Of a stretch of 6,043 bases of DNA, positions 1 through 4,697 are shown piece after piece (the first letter of the stretch is position 1; each line of letters begins with the position of its first letter). The position numbers and the translations under genes were made by a program. This DNA comes from JALHTG01 sp964653695 (GTDB lineage Archaea > Thermoproteota > Bathyarchaeia > 40CM-2-53-6 > JALHTG01), in contig CAZZFQ010000075.1 in the NCBI GenBank assembly GCA_964653695.1, forward strand, positions 1 to 6,043, read 5' to 3'. The notes beneath the pieces are model-generated. The model was not told where the DNA came from. It saw only the letters and a list, made by a program, of their open reading frames with translations, and ran no database searches.

Positions 1-566
1 AGCGTTGCCACGTCGCGCCATGTTTTCTTGAATGCGCTCCACCTGTTCTCAGCGCCATATCGCTTCGGGAAGACGGTGGCGAGGCTTAGCGCTATTCCTG
101 CGGCTCCCGAGAATACGTATCCGCCCAGCTCAAGGATCAAAGTTCCGGTTCCCAGCGCGAACGCTGCCGGTGACTGAGTGAGAACCCCGTAGTATGTTAC
201 CCCCAGTGAGAAGCCGCGAAAAAAAGTCACAAGCGATATCCCTCCACTGCCAAAAAGAGGTACAACACCGAGGAATGTAGTCGAGAAGAACGCGCCAGAA
301 CTCAGGTTCACGAGAAAAGTCAAAACGATCGCCATGAGCAGATTCCTTGACCTAAGTAGTGCCATCACACTTATGAAAGGCACCTCCGTGCTGATCATTC
401 CGATAAGGTTGTTTCGAAGGTTGACGGCGAATGGATAAGAAGCAGCAATCGCGACGTAGCCCGCGATGAAGGAGGCCACATACAGAGCGAGCACTAATAG
501 CAGATGCGTTCTCAAACGGGCACATGTAGATGAGATGTTTTCAGCAAGTTTCCAACGCCTACTCAT
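1..566 (-). CDS. SpoIIM-family (stage II sporulation protein M-like) integral membrane protein, C-terminus cut by window edge
   Basis: 188 codons are visible from an ATG at 566-564; the frame is still open at base 1. The start is well fixed because the codon just before it (569-567) is an in-frame TAG. After a basic N-terminus (MSRRWK) I see about four to five hydrophobic segments: roughly residues 21-45, 64-71 (short), 76-104, 107-130 and 134-165. The block from about 140 to 157 (TLILELGGYVFSGAAGI) matches the family signature of a small-residue helix with a conserved Glu and the pattern A/S-G-A-A-G. Family members are about 190-210 residues, so little is missing. In Bacillus SpoIIM acts in engulfment; archaea do not sporulate, and their homologues have no established role but are proposed to act in membrane or transport processes. 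It is transcribed away from the protease gene. The family call is fairly firm; the function is unknown. Confidence 0.75.
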   Translation of the reverse strand, partial: MSRRWKLAENISSTCARLRTHLLLVLALYVASFIAGYVAIAASYPFAVNLRNNLIGMISTEVPFISVMALLRSRNLLMAIVLTFLVNLSSGAFFSTTFLGVVPLFGSGGISLVTFFRGFSLGVTYYGVLTQSPAAFALGTGTLILELGGYVFSGAAGIALSLATVFPKRYGAENRWSAFKKTWRDVAT

Positions 567-596
567 CTAGGGACACCAATGATGAAAGATATGACA

Positions 597-610
597 CACA
601 ATTTAATGTT
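597..610 (-). promoter_or_regulatory. Candidate TATA promoter for the SpoIIM-family gene
   Basis: On the minus strand the motif TTAAAT (606-601) lies about 35 bases upstream of the ATG at 566. With the usual archaeal spacing of about 25 bases, transcription would begin near 577-580 and give a leader of about 12 bases. No strong Shine-Dalgarno sequence is visible. The element was placed by eye and is weak. Confidence 0.35.
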
Positions 611-660
611 CTCGCCTGTAGCCCTGAACTCGAAGTGATTCTCTTTCGGAGCCAATAGCT

Positions 661-671
661 AAGCTTATTTC
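661..671 (+). promoter_or_regulatory. Candidate TATA promoter for the protease-exchanger operon
   Basis: The A/T-rich element GCTTATTT (663-670) sits about 41 bases upstream of the ATG at 708. Standard TATA-to-start spacing predicts initiation near 693 and a leader of about 15 bases with no clear Shine-Dalgarno sequence. Together with the opposite element at 601-606 it makes 567-707 a divergent promoter region. Confidence 0.35.
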
Positions 672-707
672 GCGGTTTTGTTAGCTGACAGGCTCTGATG
701 CACATTG

Positions 708-1610
708 ATGACGCCTAGAAAGAGTGTCGGAGGTAGCGCCGTGAAGGCGGTGCTCGTCATAAGCCTCCTGATGAATGCTGTCTTGTTCTATTGGACGATG
801 ACGCTCGGAAGTCAAGTGAATAGCCTGGGTCGAGAGAATGTTCGGCTAGGCGAGGATCTTGGAGCAGTGAAGCAGCAGAGCGAGCTCCTACAGAACCAGC
901 TCTCTTACTACAGGGCTCAGGCAGACTACTACTCAAGGCTTTTGCGTCCAGGATCGGCCTATACGGGGCTCATCGGAAAGTCGTCTGTGAGTATAGTCGC
1001 TGTGCAGCAAATTGAGCAAGCGCCGCTAGCCACCGCTTACAAGGGAGTAGTTATGACCGCTTTGGTTGAGTTGCGGAGCGGAGAAGGGAGACTTCTGATC
1101 AATACTCAACCCAAGGTGGGAATTGACCTTCAGACAAGCGGTAGAACTGCAGTTCTGGTCGCGCAGAACATTACAGGAGTCTCAATGATGAGTACGGATG
1201 TCATATTGACGGTGATGGCTGATTCGGATGTTGATGTGGTTGACGGGCCGAGCGCAGGTGCGGCCATAACAGTTGCCGTGATTGCAGCGATTCGGAACCA
1301 GACTGTGCGAAGGGACGTATTCATCTCAGGAACCATAAACCCTGATCAGACCATAGGCCCTGTCGGCGGCTTGAATTATAAGGCGCTTGCCGCGGCCGAG
1401 AAAGGCGCGACAATCTTTCTTGTTCCTAAGGGGCAGAGCGTTGTGACTTTATACAAGCCTATCGAGAGGCAACTGATTCCTGGCGTGACAATCGTTGTCT
1501 ACGAAACTGTACGCGTCAGCTTGGAGAACCTTCTCATGGACCAAGGGTACAGAGTCACAGTAAGGGAAGTCTCAACGATTCAAGAAGTTTACCTCATCTT
1601 CGCCAAATGA
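708..1610 (+). CDS. Membrane-anchored Lon-like (S16) serine protease domain protein without ATPase
   Basis: Predicted membrane-bound protease, 300 residues from the ATG at 708; a TTG directly before it (705) is an alternative start that adds one residue. Layout: basic N-terminus, one membrane helix at about 12-30, a coiled-coil-like Q/E/L-rich stretch at about 33-75, then a Lon proteolytic domain from about 84 to 275. The catalytic Ser is S182 in DGPSAGAA and the catalytic Lys is K225 in GPVGGLNYK; their spacing of 43 residues equals that of E. coli Lon (S679/K722). No Walker A/B or AAA+ module is present, so it is not LonA or LonB. It resembles the archaeal predicted-protease group COG1750 (assignment from memory). 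The membrane helix with a basic cytosolic tail suggests that the protease domain faces outward, which is an inference. The next gene starts 18 bases downstream, suggesting one transcript. The substrate is unknown. Confidence 0.85.
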   Translation: MTPRKSVGGSAVKAVLVISLLMNAVLFYWTMTLGSQVNSLGRENVRLGEDLGAVKQQSELLQNQLSYYRAQADYYSRLLRPGSAYTGLIGKSSVSIVAVQQIEQAPLATAYKGVVMTALVELRSGEGRLLINTQPKVGIDLQTSGRTAVLVAQNITGVSMMSTDVILTVMADSDVDVVDGPSAGAAITVAVIAAIRNQTVRRDVFISGTINPDQTIGPVGGLNYKALAAAEKGATIFLVPKGQSVVTLYKPIERQLIPGVTIVVYETVRVSLENLLMDQGYRVTVREVSTIQEVYLIFAK

Positions 1611-1628
1611 CATGACAAATGATCAATC

Positions 1629-2180
1629 ATGATATCGGACGTGCTAGTTCCGCTGATTGCCGTGGGATTGGCTGAACTAGGCGACAAGACTCAACTATCC
1701 ATCCTTCTCCTGTCTTCAAAGACAACAAAACATCATCATCTATTGCTGGGAGCATTTCTCGCCTTTCTGATCGTGGATGGAGTTGCAGTCTTAGTTGGTT
1801 CATGGATCACAATGATAGTTCCGGGAAGCCTTGTAAGGATATGCTCAGGAATTGTCTTCGTAGCCTTCGGAATATTGGCTTTGAGAACCGACGAGACGAA
1901 GAGAGAAAGCAAGCTATACTTCAAGAATTCATTTCTGTCAGGTTTCGCATTTGTCTTCATGATGGAATGGGGTGATAAGACTCAGATAGCTTCGGCACTA
2001 TTTGCAACAAGATATGATCCTTTGATGGTTCTCTTCGGGACTGTGACGGCCCTGACCTTGGTATCGGTCATAGCGATTCACTTAGGCAAACTCATTTCGA
2101 GTAGGATTGATGATAGAACGATGACAAGGATTGCCGGAGTTGTTTTCGTGTTGGTTGGCATATCATTCTTCTTGCTTTAG
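1629..2180 (+). CDS. UPF0016/GDT1 (TMEM165-type) cation/proton exchanger
   Basis: 183-residue, six-helix membrane protein made of two homologous halves, each carrying the family signature E-x-G-D-K-T: ELGDKTQ at residues 16-22 in helix 1 and EWGDKTQ at 113-119 in helix 4. The acidic residues E16, D19, E113 and D116 are expected to line the ion site. Characterised members (yeast Gdt1, human TMEM165, Vibrio MneA, cyanobacterial Mnx) exchange Mn2+ or Ca2+ for protons, so export of Mn or Ca across the cytoplasmic membrane is the likely role; the ion cannot be told from sequence. The halves are joined by a hydrophilic loop at about 86-100 (DETKRESK). A triple histidine (35-37) sits in the short loop after helix 1. 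Start is ATG at 1629; no Shine-Dalgarno is obvious, which fits translation as the second gene of an operon with the upstream protease. Length is normal for prokaryotic members. Confidence 0.9.
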   Translation: MISDVLVPLIAVGLAELGDKTQLSILLLSSKTTKHHHLLLGAFLAFLIVDGVAVLVGSWITMIVPGSLVRICSGIVFVAFGILALRTDETKRESKLYFKNSFLSGFAFVFMMEWGDKTQIASALFATRYDPLMVLFGTVTALTLVSVIAIHLGKLISSRIDDRTMTRIAGVVFVLVGISFFLL

Positions 2181-2216
2181 AACGCATGCCGAGAAGCGAT
2201 GAGACTCTGACTTCCT

Positions 2217-2239
2217 GAAGCAATCTTGCAAGATGCTTC
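2217..2239. repeat. Imperfect inverted repeat (hairpin) in convergent intergenic region
   Basis: The arms GAAGCAATCTT and AAGATGCTTC pair over 10 bases with one bulged A and only GC between them, so the folded form would open a few pairs to make a loop. It begins 37 bases after the exchanger stop and lies between convergent genes. It could mark the 3' end of the exchanger transcript, but no U-tract follows it on the plus strand. Role unproven. Confidence 0.5.
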
Positions 2240-2271
2240 ACACGGCTTATACTTGGGCCGAATGAATCCTG

Positions 2272-2276
2272 AAAAA
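2272..2276 (-). terminator. Possible oligo-T terminator after arsM
   Basis: A TTTTT run on the minus strand, about 36 bases beyond the arsM stop codon. Archaeal RNA polymerase often terminates at short T-runs without a hairpin. One run of five is weak evidence. Confidence 0.3.
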
Positions 2277-2311
2277 TATGGGAAAGCCAACCGGAAAGCT
2301 ATGAGAAATGT

Positions 2312-3088
2312 TCAGCCCTTCGGTTTTGTTCCGACGAAGAGAGCGTAACCGATACCGTCCTTCCTGACGAAATCAACGATCTCGCCAAAGGCCTTGTCAT
2401 CTTTCGATATGTTAAGCGCGTTTGAAAGTATTCCAAGGCTCAACTGTCTTCTCACGTGCCTTGAGTAGTCGACTGCCTTGATTTGAACAAGCCCAGTGTC
2501 TTCCAACATGCGCTTGTATTCATCCATACTGACTGCACCACCTATGCAGCTGCAGTAGAGCCTTGGGTTATTTCGGATGGCCTCTGGCATAGGCGCCCAG
2601 TTTACCACGTCATGCATGATGATCCTTCCACCTGGCTTCAGCACTCGAACCTTCTCAGCCAGCACTCGCTCCTTGTCTGAAGTCAGACAGACCACACATT
2701 CGCTAATCACCGCGTCAAAAGTCTCATCTTCAAAGGGGAGTTCTTCTGCCTCAGCTAGCCTGAATTCCGTGATGCCATCAAGCCTCAGATTCCTCGCCTT
2801 CTCCTGCGCCCTTTCGATCCCCTCCTTCGTGAAGTCAATCCCGACAACCTTCCCGGTAGGTTTGACTTTCTCAGCTATTTCGAAAACCGTATCTCCGGTG
2901 CCGCAACCCACATCCAGAACGACCATGCCTTCCCTCGGCGAAAGTTCACTGACGAGAGCATGGTGAGCTTTCGAGAGCAAGTCCGGTTCCTCGCAACATG
3001 CATCCGTTTCACTCGACCAGCGCTTTCCATAATACTCCTTCACTGACTCTCTTAGATTAGCTGAGTCACAACACCTTTCTCTGCTCAT
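2312..3088 (-). CDS. arsM: Arsenite S-adenosylmethionine methyltransferase (ArsM)
   Basis: 258-residue cytosolic methyltransferase predicted to transfer methyl groups from SAM to As(III). The SAM fold shows motif I VLDVGCGTG (about 57-65), the acidic residue D85 ending strand 2 (VVGIDF), and LKPGGR (150-155). The N-terminal VKEYYGKRW block is typical of ArsM. Cysteines fall where ArsM needs them: C6/C7, C31/C32, C131 (in ISECVVC) and C181 (in CSCIGGA). These correspond to Cys44, 72, 174 and 224 of Cyanidioschyzon ArsM; the C131-C181 spacing of 50 is identical and the others differ by about three residues. The frame stays open upstream to 3256, but the ATG at 3088 is chosen because a TATA box at 3134-3128 places transcription start near 3105, because GAGGA (3102-3098) precedes it, and because ArsM homology begins just after it. 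It lies downstream of an ArsN2-like gene on the same strand, with its own promoter. Another thiol-metal methyltransferase role is possible but less likely. Confidence 0.85.
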   Translation of the reverse strand: MSRERCCDSANLRESVKEYYGKRWSSETDACCEEPDLLSKAHHALVSELSPREGMVVLDVGCGTGDTVFEIAEKVKPTGKVVGIDFTKEGIERAQEKARNLRLDGITEFRLAEAEELPFEDETFDAVISECVVCLTSDKERVLAEKVRVLKPGGRIIMHDVVNWAPMPEAIRNNPRLYCSCIGGAVSMDEYKRMLEDTGLVQIKAVDYSRHVRRQLSLGILSNALNISKDDKAFGEIVDFVRKDGIGYALFVGTKPKG

Positions 3089-3097
3089 TTGTCTGCT

Positions 3098-3102
3098 TCC
3101 TC
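3098..3102 (-). promoter_or_regulatory. arsM ribosome-binding site
   Basis: GAGGA on the minus strand ends nine bases before the ATG at 3088. It lies inside the short leader predicted from the TATA box and supports the 3088 start over any upstream one. Confidence 0.5.
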
Positions 3103-3122
3103 TACTTACTCTCGGTAGTAGA
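3101..3122. repeat. Dyad 1 (TCTACT-N10-AGTAGA) at the arsM transcription start
   Basis: TCTACT at 3101-3106 and AGTAGA at 3117-3122 form a perfect six-base inverted repeat with a 10-base spacer. It covers the predicted transcription start and lies just downstream of the TATA box. The same half-sites recur upstream at 3150-3168, which makes an operator plausible. Which protein binds is unknown. Confidence 0.45.
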
Positions 3123-3125
3123 ATG

Positions 3126-3136
3126 GGATATAAACG
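3126..3136 (-). promoter_or_regulatory. arsM TATA box
   Basis: TTTATAT on the minus strand (3134-3128) is the best TATA-like element in the window. It lies 40 bases upstream of the arsM ATG, predicting initiation near 3105 and a leader of about 17 bases that holds the GAGGA site. It implies arsM can be transcribed independently of the acetyltransferase gene upstream. Confidence 0.6.
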
Positions 3137-3149
3137 TTGACTCACCCTT

Positions 3150-3168
3150 TCTACTAGAATGAAGTAGA
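3150..3168. repeat. Dyad 2 (TCTACT-N7-AGTAGA) upstream of the arsM TATA box
   Basis: TCTACT at 3150-3155 and AGTAGA at 3163-3168 repeat the half-sites of dyad 1 with a 7-base spacer. The two dyads bracket the TATA box. The heptamer TAGAATG also occurs three times across this spacer, at 3119-3125, 3155-3161 and 3200-3206. A regulator-binding region is an inference; short repeats can arise by chance. Confidence 0.45.
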
Positions 3169-3249
3169 CTCGACGCAACTCTGGCGATCCTACAGAGTAT
3201 AGAATGCCACAAAGGCTGTCACAGACACCCAAGCTACCCGCAATTCCTA

Positions 3250-3549
3250 TCAACAAAAAGAAAAAGCATCATGAGTGACGTCCCTTTCGTTCGGTCGTCC
3301 AAGACTCGTCATCATGACCAAGGCACTGGCTGGACACGCAGTCGTGAACTCCACAGACTGTTGGAGGGCTGCTGGCACATCAGAGCGGCTGATAGGCTTG
3401 AAACCGAAGCGGGAGAAGAACCCGCTTGCCGTTTCCGTCAGCAGGTAGACTGCTGTAGCTCCATGCGTCTGGGCAAGATATAGTGCGGATCGGGTAAGCT
3501 TTTGTCCGATGCCTCGGCCACGCTGTGGCTTGTCTACGGCGACTGACCG
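3250..3549 (-). CDS. arsN2: ArsN2-like GNAT N-acetyltransferase, N-terminus lost in assembly gap
   Basis: The last 99 codons and stop are visible; the frame enters the N-run at 3550. The acetyl-CoA binding motif A is clear: RSVAVDKPQRGRGIGQKL, with the pyrophosphate loop RGRGIG at visible residues 10-15. The following YLLTETASGFFSRFGF (35-50) and the late CPASA block (72-76) are characteristic of the arsenic-resistance acetyltransferase ArsN2 group. Full-length members are about 150-160 residues, so about 50-60 residues, including the first strands, are missing. The related ArsN1 N-acetylates the arsenical antibiotic arsinothricin; the substrate of ArsN2 proteins is less certain. It lies 161 bases upstream of arsM on the same strand and is divergent from the TrmB-type regulator, which supports an arsenic role. 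An apparent continuation of this frame beyond the gap, to 3831, is antisense to the regulator and is not part of the gene. The final residues (about 85-99) look like an unconserved tail. Confidence 0.8.
   Translation of the reverse strand, partial: RSVAVDKPQRGRGIGQKLTRSALYLAQTHGATAVYLLTETASGFFSRFGFKPISRSDVPAALQQSVEFTTACPASALVMMTSLGRPNERDVTHDAFSFC
3255..3265 (-). terminator. Oligo-T terminator overlapping the end of the acetyltransferase gene
   Basis: On the minus strand the last codons and stop are embedded in CTTTTTCTTTTTGTTGA, which has two T5 runs at 3265-3261 and 3259-3255. Archaeal RNA polymerase terminates at such tracts, so the transcript may end here, in keeping with arsM having its own promoter. 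No hairpin is needed or seen. Read-through into arsM is still possible. Confidence 0.4.
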
Positions 3550-3649
3550 NNNNNNNNNNNNNNNNNNNNNNNNNNNNNNNNNNNNNNNNNNNNNNNNNNN
3601 NNNNNNNNNNNNNNNNNNNNNNNNNNNNNNNNNNNNNNNNNNNNNNNNN
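3550..3649. other. Assembly gap of 100 Ns, true length unknown
   Basis: Exactly 100 Ns, the conventional placeholder for a scaffold gap of unknown size. It lies between the truncated acetyltransferase and the divergent regulator. The missing acetyltransferase N-terminus alone needs about 150-180 bases, plus room for two divergent promoters, so the real sequence is probably longer than 100 bases. It could also hold another short gene. Confidence 0.95.
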
Positions 3650-3654
3650 AAGAC

Positions 3655-3659
3655 GAGGT
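3655..3659 (+). promoter_or_regulatory. Ribosome-binding site of the TrmB-type regulator
   Basis: GAGGT lies five bases before the ATG at 3665, good Shine-Dalgarno spacing. Its last base begins an in-frame TAG (3659-3661), so translation cannot start further upstream in this frame. The promoter itself must lie in the gap. Confidence 0.6.
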
Positions 3660-3664
3660 AGGAG

Positions 3665-4435
3665 ATGGCAGTGGGAGAACGGGCAGAAGAGGCCCTCAAG
3701 GAGAGCATTCGCTCGAGCCTCAAGTCGCTAGGACTTACCTCGACCGGAGCGTCGGTTCTACTAGCCCTGATTTCCCGACCTACTGCATCCGCCGCAGCTA
3801 TATGCAGCGAATCGGGCGTTCCAGACTCCAAAGTCTACTATGCGTTGGAAGAGCTTCAGTCAAAGGGAATGATCACAGTCCAGTATGGGACACCGAATCT
3901 ATACAAGGCACTCAGCCCGAAAGAGGCATTGGCCAGTCTGAAGAAAAGGATCGCAGACGAGCATATGGAAAAGATGCAGAGAGTGGACGATCTTGCTGAG
4001 AAGCTTGAGGCCGTTCACTCCCGAGCGCGGGGAGCGGACGAGGTGGAACTTGCCTACATCATCAAGGGCACAACGAATGTTCTAAGAAAGATGACTGAAC
4101 TCATAGCCGGCGCCAGGAAGGAAATAACTGCCCTCATCTCTGACCGAAAGATCCTACAAGAGATCAAGGATTCCCTCCATAGAGCTGGAGGGCGCGGGGT
4201 GGAAGTCAGCCTGGCGATTCCGTCGACACTGATAAAGAAGGCAGGGATTAGGGGAATCGGTCAGCTGAAAAGACTACACTGCGAATGTTGCATTCTTGTC
4301 ACTGACCGCAGAACCCTCTTAGCTGTTTCGAGCTGGAGGTCCAGCGATATGCACGCAATGATGACGCAAGATAGGAGCCTCATAACAATGACTCTTCAGA
4401 ACTTCACAAATCCACGTTGCTGCACCGGAACGTAG
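3665..4435 (+). CDS. TrmB-family transcriptional regulator with a cysteine-rich effector domain
   Basis: 256-residue DNA-binding regulator. Residues about 15-85 form a TrmB-type winged helix: a helix-turn-helix with recognition helix near 53-66 (PDSKVYYALEELQSKG) and a wing ending in PNLYKALSP. Residues about 86-120 form a charged helix suited to dimerisation. Residues about 127-245 match the phospholipase D-like effector domain of TrmB proteins (LISDRKIL, VSLAIP, ILVTDRRTLLAVSSW). Known TrmB regulators sense sugars or other small ligands there. Unusually, this one has C206, C208 and C209 (HCECC) just before the core strand and C252-C253 at the end (PRCCTGT); such thiols could bind As(III), Sb(III) or a soft metal. 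The start is fixed by an in-frame TAG at 3659 and GAGGT at 3655. It is divergent from the ArsN2-like and arsM genes, the usual layout of a local regulator and its targets. That it controls them is inferred; the acyl-CoA synthetase downstream is another possible target. Confidence 0.8.
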   Translation: MAVGERAEEALKESIRSSLKSLGLTSTGASVLLALISRPTASAAAICSESGVPDSKVYYALEELQSKGMITVQYGTPNLYKALSPKEALASLKKRIADEHMEKMQRVDDLAEKLEAVHSRARGADEVELAYIIKGTTNVLRKMTELIAGARKEITALISDRKILQEIKDSLHRAGGRGVEVSLAIPSTLIKKAGIRGIGQLKRLHCECCILVTDRRTLLAVSSWRSSDMHAMMTQDRSLITMTLQNFTNPRCCTGT

Positions 4436-4653
4436 TCTTGAAGCATAATCTCTAGCTAGATCAGCTTTCACTTTCAGAATTCCCTGATCGTTGCTTCTAT
4501 CTCAAAGTAATGCTCTCGCTCTCGATCTTTCTCCTAAGCGCCTTCAGCGAAGCCAAGCGGTTGATAGTCGTCTGATGAATGTTCTCTAGCGTTTCCTTCT
4601 CTGTATCTCCGCGGGACATGCACGCGGGCGACTCTGGAAAGTGATGGAAGAGC

Positions 4654-4663
4654 AGATATATCC
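4654..4663 (+). promoter_or_regulatory. TATA box of the acyl-CoA synthetase gene
   Basis: ATATAT at 4656-4661 predicts initiation near 4684-4686, giving a leader of about 12-14 bases that just includes the GAGGT at 4687. The fit of TATA box, Shine-Dalgarno and TTG start is internally consistent. Confidence 0.5.
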
Positions 4664-4686
4664 TGAGACAGCATACTTGACTGGTT

Positions 4687-4691
4687 GAGGT
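4687..4691 (+). promoter_or_regulatory. Ribosome-binding site deciding a TTG start
   Basis: GAGGT ends six bases before the TTG at 4698. The in-frame TGA at 4686-4688 overlaps it, so no earlier start is possible; the next in-frame ATG lies deep inside the conserved domain. This makes TTG 4698 the start. Confidence 0.65.
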
Positions 4692-4697
4692 TTTCGT

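Noticed and set aside
1731..1739. Triple histidine in the exchanger loop as a special metal site
   Set aside because: The loop after helix 1 in this family is commonly basic or polar and the ion site lies in the E-x-G-D motifs; three histidines alone do not support a separate site.
2483..2966. Plus-strand open frames of 65 and 129 residues
   Set aside because: Both are antisense to arsM, whose SAM motifs and cysteines are in the other strand; the Ser-rich composition is typical of a shadow frame.
3250..3831. A 193-residue minus-strand frame crossing the N-run
   Set aside because: The gap length is a placeholder and the part beyond it is antisense to the TrmB-type gene; only the 3250-3549 part is real coding sequence.
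4451..4489. Palindrome TCTAGCTAGA and a GATCAG/CTGATC pair after the regulator gene as a terminator
   Set aside because: The first is a short self-complementary sequence, the second has a 19-base loop and only six pairs, and no T-run follows; chance is a sufficient explanation.
4436..4697. A tRNA or other structured RNA gene between the regulator and the synthetase
   Set aside because: No cloverleaf arms, T-loop consensus or CCA-like end could be found on either strand; the stretch is explained by the HicB-like remnant and the synthetase promoter.
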